From the NCBI RefSeq assembly GCF_014643775.1, contig NZ_BMKC01000003.1, positions 434,350 through 498,349 on the forward strand: a stretch of DNA of 64,000 bases, in the 5' to 3' direction. The position numbers were made by a program, and so were the translations under genes. Below, in pieces: positions 11,934-21,269 of the stretch (the stretch's first letter is position 1; every line of letters starts with the position of its first letter). The DNA comes from Arenimonas soli. GTDB taxonomy: Bacteria > Pseudomonadota > Gammaproteobacteria > Xanthomonadales > Xanthomonadaceae. The notes under the pieces were generated by a model. The model was not told the DNA's origin. It ran no database searches and saw only the letters and a program-made list of their open reading frames with translations.

Positions 11934-12164
11934 ATGCCCCCGTCCCTCACCCTCATCCAGCGCGACGACTGCCACCTGTGCGACCAGGCCTGGGACGTGA
12001 TGGCCGCCGCCGGCGTGCCCGATTTCGACCCGCTGTGGATCGACGACGACCTGGGCCTGCAGGCCCGCTACGGGGAACGCATCCCCGTACTTCGGCGCGA
12101 GGACAGCGGCGCCGAGCTCGACTGGCCCTTCGACGTGGACCGCCTGCGCGCCTTCCTGGCCTAG
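11934..12164 (+). CDS. Glutaredoxin-like thioredoxin-fold protein
   Basis: This 76-residue small protein has a glutaredoxin-family layout: [19 protein letters not shown] gives an initial strand and a CxxC (CHLC) at the start of helix 1. ERIPVLRR is the cis-proline segment, followed by the last strand and helix ending [11 protein letters not shown]. It matches the short DUF836/YruB-like thioredoxins common next to housekeeping genes in gammaproteobacteria. It probably reduces disulfides or mixed glutathione disulfides; the partner is unknown. The ATG at 11934 begins the family domain directly, and no strong ribosome-binding site is visible. Its stop overlaps the convergent YceI gene by four bases. 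Confidence 0.78.
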   Translation: MPPSLTLIQRDDCHLCDQAWDVMAAAGVPDFDPLWIDDDLGLQARYGERIPVLRREDSGAELDWPFDVDRLRAFLA

Positions 12165-12706
12165 CCGCCGGGCTGGAGCGCGAGGCGGGTGAACACCTCG
12201 ACTTCGTCGGGCAGCAGGTCGGTGTCGGCCCAGTCGCCTTCACCGACGCCGAAATCAAGCCGCTTCAGGGTGGCCCGGCCTTCGAGCACGGCGGGCGCGC
12301 CCGCCGTCCAGGTGAAGTCCAGGACCACCGGCCGGCTGTCGCCGTTGAGCGTCAGCGTGCCCTCGGCCCGGAACCGGTTGCCACCCAGCGCGGTGAACCG
12401 GCTGGCCTGGTAACGCGCCTCGGGCTGCGCACCGGCGTTGAAGAAGTCCGGACCCACCAGCATTTCGTCGCGTTCCTGGTTGTCGGTGCTGGCGCTGGCC
12501 AGGTCGATGCGCACGTCGAACCGGCTGCCGGCCAGGTCGGCGGGGTCGAAGCGGATGGCCGGCGTGAACCGCGCGAAGCGGCCCTCGAAGGTGTCGCCCA
12601 TGTAAACGGCCTTGAAGCCCAGCGTCGAGTCTTCCCCGGCGCGGTAGTCGGTGGCGTTGGCGGTGGTGCCGGCCAGCGCGGCCAGCAGCAGGATCAGGAA
12701 CTTCAT
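12161..12706 (-). CDS. YceI-family periplasmic protein (downstream copy)
   Basis: This 181-residue secreted lipocalin-like protein has a signal peptide MKFLILLLAALAGTTANA. The mature part has the YceI pattern: DSTLGFKAVYMGDTFEGRFARF, then DPADLAGSRFDVRIDLAS, DNQERDEMLVGPDFFNA, and a C-terminal LKRLDFGVGEGDWADT strand. YceI proteins bind polyprenoid or amphiphilic ligands; a role with quinones is often proposed. It overlaps the end of the cytochrome b561 gene (TGATG), so the YceI-b561-YceI trio is one operon. The second YceI gene differs clearly in sequence, so this is an old duplication or two independent family members. Confidence 0.82.
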   Translation of the reverse strand: MKFLILLLAALAGTTANATDYRAGEDSTLGFKAVYMGDTFEGRFARFTPAIRFDPADLAGSRFDVRIDLASASTDNQERDEMLVGPDFFNAGAQPEARYQASRFTALGGNRFRAEGTLTLNGDSRPVVLDFTWTAGAPAVLEGRATLKRLDFGVGEGDWADTDLLPDEVEVFTRLALQPGG

Positions 12707-13275
12707 CAGGTGTCCTTGGTGTCGGGCGGGGGCAGGCCGGGCAACATGCGCGACAGGGTGGCGTCGCGGTCGAAGTAGTGGTGCTTGAGCGCCGCCGCCG
12801 CGTGCACCGTGACGATGACCGCCAGCGCGATGAACAGCCATTCGTGCATGGCCAGGGCGAAGGCCTTCACATCGGGGTCGTAGCCGCTGAGCTTGGGCAG
12901 GCCGAACAGGCCGAACCACTTGAGCGGAAAGCCCGAGGCCGAGTTGTACAGCCAGCCGCTGAGCGGCATCGCCAGCAGGATGACGTAAAGCGCGGCATGC
13001 GAAGCCTGCGCCGCGAGCTGCTGCCAGCGAGGCACGCCGGCCGCCGCCGCCGGGGTGCCTGCGAACAGGCGCCAGAGCAGGCGCAGCACGGTCAGGGCAA
13101 ACACGGTCAGGCCGAAACTCTTGTGCAGCGCGTACACCTCGATCTTGGTGGGCGAATTGGCCAGCTCCTGCATCACCAGGCCTACCACGACCAGCGAAAG
13201 CACCATCAGAACGGTCAGCCAGTGGATGGAAATGCTTACCCAGCCCCAGCGTTCAGTCGTGTTGCGGATCGGCAT
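12706..13275 (-). CDS. Cytochrome b561-family membrane protein
   Basis: This 189-residue four-helix integral membrane cytochrome starts at MPIRNTTERWG, preceded by an AGGAGA ribosome-binding site. A longer open frame upstream lacks family similarity. His residues that can ligate two b haems are seen in helix 1 (SISIHWLTVLM), helix 2 (VYALHKSFGLTVFAL), helix 3 (QASHAALYVILLAMPLSGWLY) and helix 4 (MHEWLFIALAVIVTVHAAAALKHHYFDRD). Proteobacterial members such as CybB pass electrons from quinol to periplasmic acceptors. The gene is sandwiched between two YceI genes, and b561-YceI neighbours or fusions are a known recurrent pairing. It shares 23 bases with the end of the upstream YceI gene. Confidence 0.87.
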   Translation of the reverse strand: MPIRNTTERWGWVSISIHWLTVLMVLSLVVVGLVMQELANSPTKIEVYALHKSFGLTVFALTVLRLLWRLFAGTPAAAAGVPRWQQLAAQASHAALYVILLAMPLSGWLYNSASGFPLKWFGLFGLPKLSGYDPDVKAFALAMHEWLFIALAVIVTVHAAAALKHHYFDRDATLSRMLPGLPPPDTKDT

Positions 13276-13879
13276 CGTCGTTCTCCTGGTCGGGGGACGG
13301 GGTGTGGCGCACGGCTTCGGCCTGGATTTCGAGCTGCACCTGCCGGCCAACCACGTTGGGCCATTCCGCCATGCCGAAATCGCGGCGGTCGAGCACCGCG
13401 GTGGCGCTGAAGCCGGCGGTGCGCTTGAAGGTGAGCGGGTTGCGGGCCAGCTTGTTCAGGCGCACGTCGAGCGTCACGTCATGGCTTGCACCCTTGAGCG
13501 TGAGCTTCCCGAAAACCCGGCCATGGTCCGTGCCGGTGGCCTCGACCCGGGTGGAGCGGAAGCGCGCGACGGGCTGCTCCTGCGCGTGCAGCCAGGTGGA
13601 CGAGAGCAGTTTGTCGCGCCAGTTGGTGTCGCCGATCTCGAGCTTTGCCAGCTCGATGTCGACGGCCAGGCGGGCGCTGGTCCAGTCGTCCGGGTCGAAG
13701 TAAAGCTCGCCCTGTACGTCGGGGAAGATGCCCAGGGCCTGCGAGAAGCCCGCGTGTTCGACCCGGAACAGCACGCGCGTGTGCACCGGGTCCAGTCGCC
13801 AGGCCTCGACCTCGGCGACAGCGGGGGCGGCGCCGCTTAGCAGGAGTAGACAGACCAGCGTTTTCCGAACTCGATTCAT
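13253..13879 (-). CDS. YceI-family periplasmic protein (upstream copy)
   Basis: This 208-residue protein has a signal peptide MNRVRKTLVCLLLLSGAAPAVA. The mature YceI domain shows WRLDPVHTRVLFRVEHAGFS, the characteristic first strands, then FPDVQGELYFDPDDW, WLHAQEQPVARFRST, FGKLTLKGASHDVTLDV and LDRRDFGMAEWPNVVG. The C-terminal tail is acidic (PDQENDDADPQHD) and overlaps the b561 start. This copy keeps the canonical family pattern better than the downstream one and is the first gene of the trio. It is divergent from the hybrid histidine kinase across a 66-base gap. Likely role: binding and transfer of an isoprenoid or quinone-like ligand linked to the b561 cytochrome, by inference from the family. 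Confidence 0.85.
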   Translation of the reverse strand: MNRVRKTLVCLLLLSGAAPAVAEVEAWRLDPVHTRVLFRVEHAGFSQALGIFPDVQGELYFDPDDWTSARLAVDIELAKLEIGDTNWRDKLLSSTWLHAQEQPVARFRSTRVEATGTDHGRVFGKLTLKGASHDVTLDVRLNKLARNPLTFKRTAGFSATAVLDRRDFGMAEWPNVVGRQVQLEIQAEAVRHTPSPDQENDDADPQHD

Positions 13880-13945
13880 CCGTTTTCGGACCTCTGTGCG
13901 TCGGGCAGGTGTTTAGTCTAGGCCGCATCCACTCCCGGAGGGGCG

Positions 13946-15649
13946 ATGCGGCCGTCTTCACCACTGCAACATTGCGTGGCCCTCACGGTGGCCCTGCTGG
14001 CGGGGCTGTGGCTGCCTGGCCTTGCCCGGGCAGGGATCCCGGGCCTGGCGGGGGCGGCTGGCGGACTGCATGGTGCCGCGCCCTCGGCGCCGGCGATCGA
14101 AACGGCGCAGCTCCGGGGCGGCCCCCGGCTGAACCTGCCGACAAGCGGCGCGCTGGTTCGCCTGCGCCCGGACGACCGCGAACTGCGCCTGGGCGTACGG
14201 CTGGCGGCGACCGGCGATCCGTCCACGCAGCGATTCCGCTTCCTGCTCGAAGGCCACGACCCGGGCTGGGTCGAACTGGGCGCGGACGGCATCCGTGTTC
14301 TTCCGAGCCTGGCGCCCGGGAACTACGTATTGCACGTCAGCGGGGCAGCGGCACCCGGCGAATGGTCCGAGGCACGCCGCCTCACCGTGCTGGTCGACCC
14401 GCCCTGGTGGGCCACGCGCGGCGCGCTGGCAGGCTTTGGCGTGGCCCTGATGCTGGCGCTGTCGGTGCTGGCCCTGGTCCATCGCGCCCGCGTGCGCCGC
14501 CGGGAAGCCTGGCGGCTTGCGCGCGCCCGCCAGCAGCTGGCGGAGCAGCATTCAGAGGCCAAGACCCGCTTCCTGGCTGCGCTGGGCCATGAGATCCGCA
14601 CGCCGATGACCGGCGTGCTGGGCATGGCCGAACTCCTGCAGGGCAGCGCCCTGGACGCCGAGCAGCGTGCGCGCGTGGACGCCATCCAGGGTGCCGGCCG
14701 GCATCTGCTCCGGCTGGTCAACGACACCCTGGACCTGGCGCGCATCGAGGCCGGCAAGCTGGTGCTCGACGCCGCGCCTTTCGCGCTGCGCCGCCTGCTC
14801 GACGAACTTGCCGGACTGCTGCGGCCGCTGGCCGAGGCCAAGGGACTGGCCTTCCACCTGCACTGCGACGACGACGTGCCGCCGGGCTTGCGCGGCGACG
14901 CCACCCGCGTGCGCCAGATCCTGCTCAACCTGGCCAGCAATGCCATCAAGTTCTGCGAGCAAGGCGAACTGGTCATCCACTGCAGCCGGCGCGATCCCGT
15001 CGGCGTGGTGATCCTCGTGCGCGACACCGGCCCGGGCCTGGCGGCCGACCAGCAGGCGCGGCTGTTCCGGCGCTTCGAACAGGGCACGGATGCGGCCAGC
15101 GGCAGCCGCTATGGCGGCAGCGGCCTGGGCCTGGCGATCAGCCAGGAACTGGCGGCGGCGATGGGGGGCTCGATTTCGGTGCGCAGCGAGCCGGGCCGCG
15201 GCGCCAGCTTCCGCGTCGAGCTGCCCTTGCCGGCCGCGGCCGCGGCCGCACCGGCGGATGTGGCACCGGTGCTGGTGCTGCCCGGCCGGCGGGTCCTGCT
15301 GGTGGAAGACGACCCGGTGGTGGCGGCGGTGGTGCAGGACCTGCTGCGCCAGCAGGGGCACGCGGTGGTGCACGCCGCGCATGGCCTGGCGGCTATGGCC
15401 GCGCTGGCGGCCGGCCGCTTCGACCTGGCCCTGCTGGACCTCGACCTGCCGGGCCTGGATGGATTCGAGCTGGCGCGCCTGCTTCGCTCGCGGGGCGAGA
15501 AGCTGCCGCTACTGGCGCTGACCGCGCGTGCCGACGGCGAGGCCGAGCGCCAGGCGCTGGCCGCCGGCATGGACGGGTTCCTGCGCAAGCCGGTGACCGG
15601 TGCGATGTTGGCCGAGGCGTTGGCGGCAGCGCCGGTGCCGGTGGCCTAG
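13946..15649 (+). CDS. Hybrid sensor histidine kinase with Y_Y_Y-like periplasmic domain
   Basis: This 567-residue protein starts after a clear GGAGGGG ribosome-binding site with a signal-like segment. The periplasmic part (about 50-150) has the Y_Y_Y pattern, including [17 protein letters not shown] and [10 protein letters not shown], but has no propeller blades before it. One membrane helix follows (about 160-180). HisKA carries LGHEIRTPM with His215, and HATPase has [16 protein letters not shown] and [10 protein letters not shown]. The C-terminal receiver has the acidic pair in LLVEDD and Asp498 as phospho-acceptor in [12 protein letters not shown]. It lacks an Hpt domain, so an external Hpt protein or response regulator should take the phosphate. 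None is adjacent, making it an orphan kinase here. It is convergent with hemE. Confidence 0.88.
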   Translation: MRPSSPLQHCVALTVALLAGLWLPGLARAGIPGLAGAAGGLHGAAPSAPAIETAQLRGGPRLNLPTSGALVRLRPDDRELRLGVRLAATGDPSTQRFRFLLEGHDPGWVELGADGIRVLPSLAPGNYVLHVSGAAAPGEWSEARRLTVLVDPPWWATRGALAGFGVALMLALSVLALVHRARVRRREAWRLARARQQLAEQHSEAKTRFLAALGHEIRTPMTGVLGMAELLQGSALDAEQRARVDAIQGAGRHLLRLVNDTLDLARIEAGKLVLDAAPFALRRLLDELAGLLRPLAEAKGLAFHLHCDDDVPPGLRGDATRVRQILLNLASNAIKFCEQGELVIHCSRRDPVGVVILVRDTGPGLAADQQARLFRRFEQGTDAASGSRYGGSGLGLAISQELAAAMGGSISVRSEPGRGASFRVELPLPAAAAAAPADVAPVLVLPGRRVLLVEDDPVVAAVVQDLLRQQGHAVVHAAHGLAAMAALAAGRFDLALLDLDLPGLDGFELARLLRSRGEKLPLLALTARADGEAERQALAAGMDGFLRKPVTGAMLAEALAAAPVPVA

Positions 15650-16728
15650 CCGCGGCGGCTGTGCTGGTGCACGGCGTCCACCAGCACGCGCACGTGCTCG
15701 GGATCCATGTCCGGGGACATGCCGTGGCCGAGGTTGAACACATGGCCTTCGCGGGAACCGCCATTGGCGGCGGCGTAGTCATCCAGCGCACGCGCGGCTT
15801 CGGCGCGAATCACCTCCGGCGACGCGTAAAGCGTCGCCGGGTCGAGGTTGCCCTGCAGCGCCACCTGCTTGCCGATCCGCCGGCGGGCTTCGCCCAGGCC
15901 CACGGTCCAGTCCACGCCCAGTCCTTCGGTGCCGCTGGCGGCCAGTTCTTCAAGATAGGGCGCGTTGCCCTTGCCGAACAGGATCAGCGGCGCGCGCGAC
16001 TTGCCTTCGCCGCGCGGCAGTTCGGCGGCGATGCGCTGCAGGTAGCGCAGCGAAAATTCGCGGTAAAGATGCGGCGCCATCACGCCGCCCCAGGTGTCGA
16101 ACACCTGCAGGGCCTGCGCACCGGCTGCATGCTGGGCGGCCAGGTAGGCGATGACCGCATCGGTGGTGACTTCCAACAGCCGGTGCAGCGCCGCCGGGTT
16201 GTTGAGCGCCAGCGACTTGATGCGCGCGAAGTCCTTGCTGCCGCCGCCTTCGACCATGTAGCAGGCCAGCGTCCAGGGGCTGCCGGAAAAACCGATCAGC
16301 GGCACCGAGCCGTCCAGTTCGCGGCGGATCAGCGCCACCGCGTCCATCACGTAGCGCAGCTCGCTGCCCATGTCGGGCACGGCCAGCTTGGCGATGTCGG
16401 CTTCGCTGCGCACCGGGTCCTTGAACTTCGGGCCCTCGCCTTCGACGAAGTACAGGCCCAGGCCCATGGCGTCGGGCACGGTGAGGATGTCCGAAAACAG
16501 GATCGCCGCGTCCAGCGCATAGCGCCGCAGCGGCTGCAGCGTGACTTCGCAGGCCAGTTCGGGATTGGTGGCCAGGCCCATGAAACTACCGGCCTGCTGG
16601 CGGGTGGCACGGTACTCGGGCAGGTAGCGCCCGGCCTGGCGCATCAGCCACACCGGGGTGCAGTCAACGGGTTCGGATCGAAGCGCGCGCAGGAAACGGT
16701 CGTTTTTGAGGCTCACGGGATCATCCAT
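15646..16728 (-). CDS. hemE: Uroporphyrinogen decarboxylase
   Basis: This 360-residue cytosolic enzyme removes four carboxylates from uroporphyrinogen III to make coproporphyrinogen III for haem. The start is set at [16 protein letters not shown] because this is the usual N-terminus. [14 protein letters not shown] near residues 25-38 is the first signature with the catalytic arginines. [34 protein letters not shown] (second signature) and [16 protein letters not shown] complete the fold. Length equals the family norm. It lies downstream of the WGR gene and aroB in the same direction, with a 25-base gap to the WGR gene, so cotranscription is likely. Confidence 0.96.
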   Translation of the reverse strand: MDDPVSLKNDRFLRALRSEPVDCTPVWLMRQAGRYLPEYRATRQQAGSFMGLATNPELACEVTLQPLRRYALDAAILFSDILTVPDAMGLGLYFVEGEGPKFKDPVRSEADIAKLAVPDMGSELRYVMDAVALIRRELDGSVPLIGFSGSPWTLACYMVEGGGSKDFARIKSLALNNPAALHRLLEVTTDAVIAYLAAQHAAGAQALQVFDTWGGVMAPHLYREFSLRYLQRIAAELPRGEGKSRAPLILFGKGNAPYLEELAASGTEGLGVDWTVGLGEARRRIGKQVALQGNLDPATLYASPEVIRAEAARALDDYAAANGGSREGHVFNLGHGMSPDMDPEHVRVLVDAVHQHSRRG

Positions 16729-16753
16729 CAGCGGGGCGCGCAGGCGCCCGTCA

Positions 16754-17008
16754 TTACCTGGGCGCATGGGCACCCTGGGCGAACATCACCTGGAAACCCT
16801 TGCGCACTTGCGTATCGCGGGCCTTCTCGAAGGCCGACACGGCGGCATCGCGTTCCAGGAACTGTTCGCGGCGGAGCTGCGTCTTGCCGCCGATCTGGCC
16901 GGCTTCGCGCAGCAGGGTCCAGCCGCCCAGCAAGTCCTGCTGCAGGGTCAGCTGCACGAACTTGGGCGCTTCGCCCGCATTGGGTTTTTGCTGTAGCAAC
17001 AGGCGCAT
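16754..17008 (-). CDS. Small WGR-domain protein
   Basis: This 84-residue basic protein covers almost exactly one WGR domain. The pattern [20 protein letters not shown], then [20 protein letters not shown] and a final [15 protein letters not shown], matches the family. The usual Trp-Gly-Arg core is altered to [17 protein letters not shown] domains in PARPs and in bacterial MolR-type proteins bind nucleic acid ends; stand-alone bacterial copies are uncharacterised. It sits between aroB (36 bases upstream) and hemE (25 bases downstream) in one direction. That position suggests cotranscription rather than a functional link. A REP-tail-like string (AGCCGCTCCCAC) lies just upstream at 17023-17034. 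Confidence 0.75.
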   Translation of the reverse strand: MRLLLQQKPNAGEAPKFVQLTLQQDLLGGWTLLREAGQIGGKTQLRREQFLERDAAVSAFEKARDTQVRKGFQVMFAQGAHAPR

Positions 17009-17044
17009 AAGACCGCAATTGTAGCCGCTCCCACGCGCCGCGGG

Positions 17045-18124
17045 TCAGGCGTCGAGCACGGCCAGGATGGCCTCGTCGGTGACGCCGTCCACCACCTCGG
17101 CCTGGCCGATGCCCCGCCACAGCACCAGCCGCAGCGCGCCTGACACGGCCTTCTTGTCCAGGCGCATGCGGTCCAGCAGGGCGTCCGGGGCCAGTCCCGG
17201 CGGAAGGGCGACCGGCAGGCCCAGGCGTTCGAGCAGGGCCGCCAGGCGCGCGGCGTCGGGCCAGGGCGCCCGGCCCAGTTCGGCCGACAGCCGCGCCGCC
17301 AGCACCATGCCCACGGCCACGGCCTCGCCGTGCAGCAGGCCGCCGTAGCCCTGTTCGGTTTCGATCGCATGGCCGAAGGTATGGCCCAGGTTGAGCAGCA
17401 TGCGCTCGCCCTGTTCGGTTTCGTCACGGGCCACGATCGCCGCCTTGTGCGCACAGCAGCGGGCGATGGCTTCGGCCAGCGCCGCCGGCTCACGTGCCAG
17501 CAGGGCCTCGGCCTGGTCTTCGAGCCAGGCGAAGAAGCCGGCATCGCCGAGCGCGCCGTATTTCACGACTTCGGCCAGGCCGGCGCGCAGTTCGCGGTCG
17601 GGCAGGGTGTCGAGCGTGGCCACGTCGGCCAGCACCGCCGACGGCTGGTGGAAGGCGCCGACCAGGTTCTTGCCCTGCGGCAGGTCTACCGCGGTCTTGC
17701 CGCCGACCGCGCTGTCCACCATCGCCAGCAGGGTGGTCGGCAGTTGCACGAAACGCACGCCGCGCATCCAGCAGGCGGCGGCGAACCCGGCCAGGTCGCC
17801 GACCACGCCACCGCCCAGGGCCAGCACGGTGGTGTCGCGGCTGGCGCCCATGCCGGCCAGCACGGCCATCACTTCGGCGAAGCGCGCCAGGGTCTTTTCC
17901 TGTTCGCCCGGCGGCAGCACGCAGGTTTGCACCTGCTTGCCGCGCAGGGCCGCCTGAACGGGGGCCAGGTAGTGCGGGGCGACGTTGACGTCGGTCAGCA
18001 CCAGGGCGTGCCGGCCGGTGACCAGGGCCGCCAGTGCCCCGGGCTGGTCGAGCAGGCCACGTCCGATGCGGATCGGGTAACGCCGGTCCCCCAGCGCGAC
18101 CTCGAGTTCATGCTGCGTGTTCAT
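17045..18124 (-). CDS. aroB: 3-dehydroquinate synthase
   Basis: This 359-residue enzyme converts DAHP to 3-dehydroquinate, the second shikimate step, using NAD+ and a divalent metal. The start [18 protein letters not shown] overlaps the aroK stop (ATGA). The NAD-binding [33 protein letters not shown], the metal-site Glu in [10 protein letters not shown], and the His pair in [12 protein letters not shown] and [11 protein letters not shown] are all present. Length is normal. The aroK-aroB order is the standard gammaproteobacterial arrangement. The common downstream damX or AAA gene of enterics is replaced here by a WGR gene and hemE. Confidence 0.96.
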   Translation of the reverse strand: MNTQHELEVALGDRRYPIRIGRGLLDQPGALAALVTGRHALVLTDVNVAPHYLAPVQAALRGKQVQTCVLPPGEQEKTLARFAEVMAVLAGMGASRDTTVLALGGGVVGDLAGFAAACWMRGVRFVQLPTTLLAMVDSAVGGKTAVDLPQGKNLVGAFHQPSAVLADVATLDTLPDRELRAGLAEVVKYGALGDAGFFAWLEDQAEALLAREPAALAEAIARCCAHKAAIVARDETEQGERMLLNLGHTFGHAIETEQGYGGLLHGEAVAVGMVLAARLSAELGRAPWPDAARLAALLERLGLPVALPPGLAPDALLDRMRLDKKAVSGALRLVLWRGIGQAEVVDGVTDEAILAVLDA

Positions 18125-18660
18125 GCGGCCTCCGGGCGGCGCCACTGGCTGCCCACCTCGGTGAAAAGACGTTCGGCCGCCGTGGCCACGGCCAGGCCGT
18201 CGGCATTGAAGGGCAAGTCGGCCATGCCGGCGTAGATCGGTCCGCGCTGCGCGGCCAGGGCCTCGAGCCGTTCACGCCGGTCGGGCACCGCGAGCAGCGG
18301 CCGGCTGCGATCACGCGCCAGGCGTTCGAGCTGTTGCTGCACGCTCGCCTGCAGGTAGACGACGAAGCCGCGTTCGCACAGCCTGCGGCGATTGCCCGGG
18401 TCGAGCACCGCGCCGCCGCCGGTGGCCACGACCTGGTCCTTGCCCTGCATCACCTCGGCGATAAGCGCCGCCTCGCGTGCGCGAAAGCCTGGTTCGCCCT
18501 CGAGTTCGAAGATCACCGGAACGGTGGCGCCCGTGCGTGCTTCGAGGGCGTGGTCGCAGTCGACGAAAACCAGTCCAAGCCGTTCGGCCAGCTTCCTTCC
18601 GATCGAGGTCTTGCCCGCGCCCATGGGGCCGACGAGCACGAGGTTTGGCGCAGGGTTCAT
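18121..18660 (-). CDS. aroK: Shikimate kinase
   Basis: This 179-residue P-loop enzyme phosphorylates shikimate at O3. [20 protein letters not shown] gives strand 1 and Walker A at residues 11-18. DCDHALE is the shikimate and Mg2+-binding Asp motif. FRAREAALI carries the shikimate-binding Arg, and [10 protein letters not shown] is the conserved Gly-rich loop. [10 protein letters not shown] is the lid with catalytic Arg. The start is the ATG at 18660; an upstream in-frame ATG at 18678 would add only six residues. The gene is first of an aroK-aroB-WGR-hemE run and divergent from a YeeZ-like dehydrogenase, with a 64-base shared promoter region. Confidence 0.95.
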   Translation of the reverse strand: MNPAPNLVLVGPMGAGKTSIGRKLAERLGLVFVDCDHALEARTGATVPVIFELEGEPGFRAREAALIAEVMQGKDQVVATGGGAVLDPGNRRRLCERGFVVYLQASVQQQLERLARDRSRPLLAVPDRRERLEALAAQRGPIYAGMADLPFNADGLAVATAAERLFTEVGSQWRRPEAA

Positions 18661-18724
18661 GGGACGCGATGCTAGCATCCGGCGCAGTGGCGGCCGCGGG
18701 TCGCCCGGTGCGCAAGGAGCGGTG

Positions 18725-19552
18725 ATGGCGGGTGTCGGGCAGGCGGGTCCGGTGGTGGTGGCGGGCGCCGGCGACGTCGGCGGGCGCCTGGCCGCGCGGC
18801 TTGCCGGCGAGGGCACCGAAGTGCTGGCGCTGCGTCGCCGCCTGCCCGGGCAGGTGCCCGACGGCGTGCGCGCGATGGCGGTGGACCTGGTATCCGGCCA
18901 GGGCCTGGCGGCCCTGCCGCGCCAGGCCGCGGCGCTGGTGTTCTGCGCCGCGCCCGACCAGCGCGACGAAACGGCCTACCGGGCGCTGTACGTCGACGGC
19001 CTGGCCCGGCTGATGGCGGCCTGCGAGGCGCCGCGCATCCTGTTCGTGTCCTCAACCGCCGTATACGCCCAACACCGCGGCGAGTGGGTGGACGAACGGA
19101 CGCCGGCCAGCCCGGTGGCCTTCAATGGCCGGGTGCTGCGCCAGGCTGAACGCCTGCTCGATGGGCGCGCCGGCGCCAGCACGCTCCGCTTGTCCGGGCT
19201 GTACGGCCCGGGCCGCACGTCCCTGATACGGCGCGCGCTGACCGGCGATCCCGGCAGCCGGCGCTGGGGCAACCGCATCCACGTTGAAGACGCCGCCGGC
19301 GCCCTGGCCCACCTGCTGGCCCTGGAAACCCCCGCGCCGCTGTACCTGGGCAGCGACGATCTGCCTGCGCTGGACACCGAAGTACTGGCCTGGCTGCGGG
19401 AAACGGCAGGGCAATTGCCGGTCGAGGCGCCCGCCGAAGGGCCCATCCAGGGCCGCCGCGTACGCAATGCGGCGCTGCGCGCCACGGGTTGGCAGCCGGC
19501 GTACCCGGACTATCGGTCGGGTTACCGGCCGTTACTCGGGCCGGGGGTATAG
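18725..19552 (+). CDS. YeeZ-like NAD(P)-dependent epimerase/dehydratase
   Basis: This 275-residue Rossmann-fold protein of the extended SDR superfamily starts at ATG 18725 after a good AAGGAG site 6 bases away. The nucleotide loop GAGDVGGRLAARL is near residue 14. The active-site region has LFVSSTAVYAQHRGEWVDE, giving the conserved Ser/Thr and Tyr, but the usual YxxxK lysine is replaced (the next segment reads FNGRVLRQAERLL). This is seen in the YeeZ/NAD-binding subgroup. LRLSGLYGPGR and IHVEDAAGAL are the typical substrate-side motifs. The substrate is unknown; a redox sensor or sugar-nucleotide role is possible. It is followed by dodecin. Confidence 0.75.
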   Translation: MAGVGQAGPVVVAGAGDVGGRLAARLAGEGTEVLALRRRLPGQVPDGVRAMAVDLVSGQGLAALPRQAAALVFCAAPDQRDETAYRALYVDGLARLMAACEAPRILFVSSTAVYAQHRGEWVDERTPASPVAFNGRVLRQAERLLDGRAGASTLRLSGLYGPGRTSLIRRALTGDPGSRRWGNRIHVEDAAGALAHLLALETPAPLYLGSDDLPALDTEVLAWLRETAGQLPVEAPAEGPIQGRRVRNAALRATGWQPAYPDYRSGYRPLLGPGV

Positions 19553-19601
19553 TCGGCCGGGCCTGATGAGGGCGTTTCACTCATGTAAGAGGAGAAGCAC
19601 C

Positions 19602-19808
19602 ATGGGTACCGTAACCAAAGTGATCGAAGTCTCGTCGTCTTCCGGCAAGAGCGTCGAGGATGCCGTGCAGCTGGGCCTCAAGAAGGTCGCCAGCACCGTC
19701 AAGGGCATCAAGGGTGCCTGGGTGAACGAGGTCAAGGTCATCACCAGCGACGATGGCAGCATCACCGAGTGGCGCGTGAACATGCGCGTGAGTTTCGTTG
19801 TCAGCTGA
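19602..19808 (+). CDS. Dodecin, small flavin-binding protein
   Basis: This 68-residue protein is preceded by AGAGGAG, 8 bases before ATG. The whole length matches dodecin. VTKVIEVSSSSGKSVEDAV forms strand 1 and the helix, and KGIKGAWVNEVKV carries the conserved Trp that stacks on the flavin isoalloxazine pairs. GSITEWRVNMRVSF is the last strand pair. Dodecins form hollow 12-mers that store or buffer flavins (FMN/riboflavin-type in bacteria) and protect from photo-damage. The gene is probably read from its own promoter or together with the YeeZ-like gene 49 bases upstream; a TATAGT -10-like string sits at 19548-19553. Confidence 0.93.
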   Translation: MGTVTKVIEVSSSSGKSVEDAVQLGLKKVASTVKGIKGAWVNEVKVITSDDGSITEWRVNMRVSFVVS

Positions 19809-20616
19809 CCAGGCGACGCGCGGCGTCGAGCGTGAATAGCTCGTCCGCGATGGCCGGCAGCGTGCGTAGCGCCTGACGGCTGACCCGTTCGAAAAACAGC
19901 ACGAACCGTTCGACCTGGGCCCGTGTCATCGCGCGGCGTCCCGGGTTGGCGGCCTGCAGCGTGCATTCCTGCTGCCAGCGCCATTCCGGCACCACCTCGA
20001 AACCAGGTCCGCGCAGCCAGGCCAGGTGGTCGATGCGTTCCCAGACGGGACCGTAAGCGGCCAGCGCCTGGTTGCAGTAGCGCCGCCAGCTGCCGTCGGG
20101 GTCTTCATCGCGCTCGAGCGCATTGATCGGTTCCGCCAGCGCCGCCTCGACTTCGGCCGGCACCTTGTGGAACCAGCCTTCGAACACCACCAGCCTTGCA
20201 CCCGCCGGCGCCCGCGGCCAGCGCGATGGCGGCAGGCGGCGGTCGGCGATCTTGTCAAAGCGCGGCAGCGCGACCCGCCGGCCAGCGCGCAGGCCGTCCA
20301 GGGTTTCCACCAGCAGGGCCAGGTCGTGGCTGCCCGGCGGGCCGCGCGTGGCCAGCAGCGGGTGCACCTGGCGGGCCAGGCGCTGGCGTTCGCGCCGGCC
20401 CAGGTAGAAGTCGTCGATCGACAGCACCACCACGGGCAGGCCGCGCCGGCGCGCCATCGCAGCCATGTCGGCGGCCAGGGTGGACTTGCCCGTGCCCTGC
20501 AGGCCGGTCAGGCCATAAACGGGAATGCGCGCGGGCAGGGCGAGGCCATCGGCCAGGCGCGCCGCGATGAAGTCGGGGTGATGGTGGCCGGCGATGGGCT
20601 GGGAAGGAGGACTCAT
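19801..20616 (-). CDS. P-loop kinase, plant-type D-glycerate 3-kinase-like
   Basis: This 271-residue protein has Walker [18 protein letters not shown] at about residues 37-50 and [19 protein letters not shown], the Walker-B-like DDFY motif of the uridine kinase / glycerate kinase / YgaT group. [18 protein letters not shown] and [10 protein letters not shown] follow. These features fit the phosphoribulokinase-like D-glycerate kinase family of plants and proteobacteria (glycerate to 3-phosphoglycerate). The GTRGVPGTHD-type block of GLYK enzymes is recognisable as RGPPGSHD. The exact substrate remains inferred. It is convergent with dodecin (overlap 8 bases) and divergent from pdxH across 35 bases. 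Confidence 0.78.
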   Translation of the reverse strand: MSPPSQPIAGHHHPDFIAARLADGLALPARIPVYGLTGLQGTGKSTLAADMAAMARRRGLPVVVLSIDDFYLGRRERQRLARQVHPLLATRGPPGSHDLALLVETLDGLRAGRRVALPRFDKIADRRLPPSRWPRAPAGARLVVFEGWFHKVPAEVEAALAEPINALERDEDPDGSWRRYCNQALAAYGPVWERIDHLAWLRGPGFEVVPEWRWQQECTLQAANPGRRAMTRAQVERFVLFFERVSRQALRTLPAIADELFTLDAARRLVS

Positions 20617-20651
20617 CGGCGCGACAATACGCCAAGCCCGAGGAACCCACG

Positions 20652-21269
20652 ATGACCGACGCGACCCAGACCGCCACCGATCCGCTGCTGGCCGAGGCGA
20701 TGGCCACCTTCACCACGCTGCTGGCCGAAGCCACCGAGGCCGGCGACCCCGAGCCGACAGCCATGACCCTGGCCACCGCCGATGCCGAAGGCAGGCCGTC
20801 GGCGCGCACGGTCCTGCTGAAGGCATTCGACGGGCGTGGCTTCGTCTTCTACACCAACTTCGACAGCCGCAAGGGCCAGCAGCTTACGCACAACCCGAAC
20901 GCGGCCCTGCTGTTGCTGTGGAAGACCCTGCGCGACCAGGTCCAGGTGAAGGTCGAAGGAACGGTGGAACCGGTGTCCCTGGCCGAGGCCGACGCTTATT
21001 TCGCCAGCCGGCCGCGACCCAGCCAGATTGGTGCCTGGGCGTCGCTGCAGTCGCAGACCATGCCGTCCCGGGAAACCTTCGAAGCACGGGTGGCGGCCTT
21101 CGAAAAGAAGTTCGAGGGCGGCGACGTGCCGCGTCCCCCGCACTGGTCGGGCTTCCGCGTGGTGCCCGAGCGCATCGAGTTCTGGTACGGCGCGCGCTAC
21201 CGCCTGCACGAACGCCACCACTACGAACGCATCGGCGAGGCCTGGACCAAGCGGCTGCTGTATCCATGA
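20652..21269 (+). CDS. pdxH: Pyridoxine/pyridoxamine 5'-phosphate oxidase
   Basis: This 205-residue FMN enzyme makes pyridoxal 5'-phosphate from PNP or [39 protein letters not shown] and [19 protein letters not shown] contain the FMN-binding Arg/Lys/Ser residues. [17 protein letters not shown] and the C-terminal [15 protein letters not shown] are the classical PdxH signatures. The RBS GAGGA lies 8 bases before ATG. The stop overlaps the start of the BtuF-like gene (ATGA), implying coupling. Length is slightly shorter than E. coli PdxH (218) because of a shorter N-terminus. Confidence 0.95.
   Translation: MTDATQTATDPLLAEAMATFTTLLAEATEAGDPEPTAMTLATADAEGRPSARTVLLKAFDGRGFVFYTNFDSRKGQQLTHNPNAALLLLWKTLRDQVQVKVEGTVEPVSLAEADAYFASRPRPSQIGAWASLQSQTMPSRETFEARVAAFEKKFEGGDVPRPPHWSGFRVVPERIEFWYGARYRLHERHHYERIGEAWTKRLLYP

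Noticed and set aside
17023-17034. AGCCGCTCCCAC upstream of the WGR gene as a REP unit
   Set aside because: Only the tail of a REP is present without the matching arm, so it may be chance or a decayed remnant.
19548-19553. TATAGT as a dodecin promoter
   Set aside because: There is no -35 match at 16-18 bases; mentioned only in the gene note.
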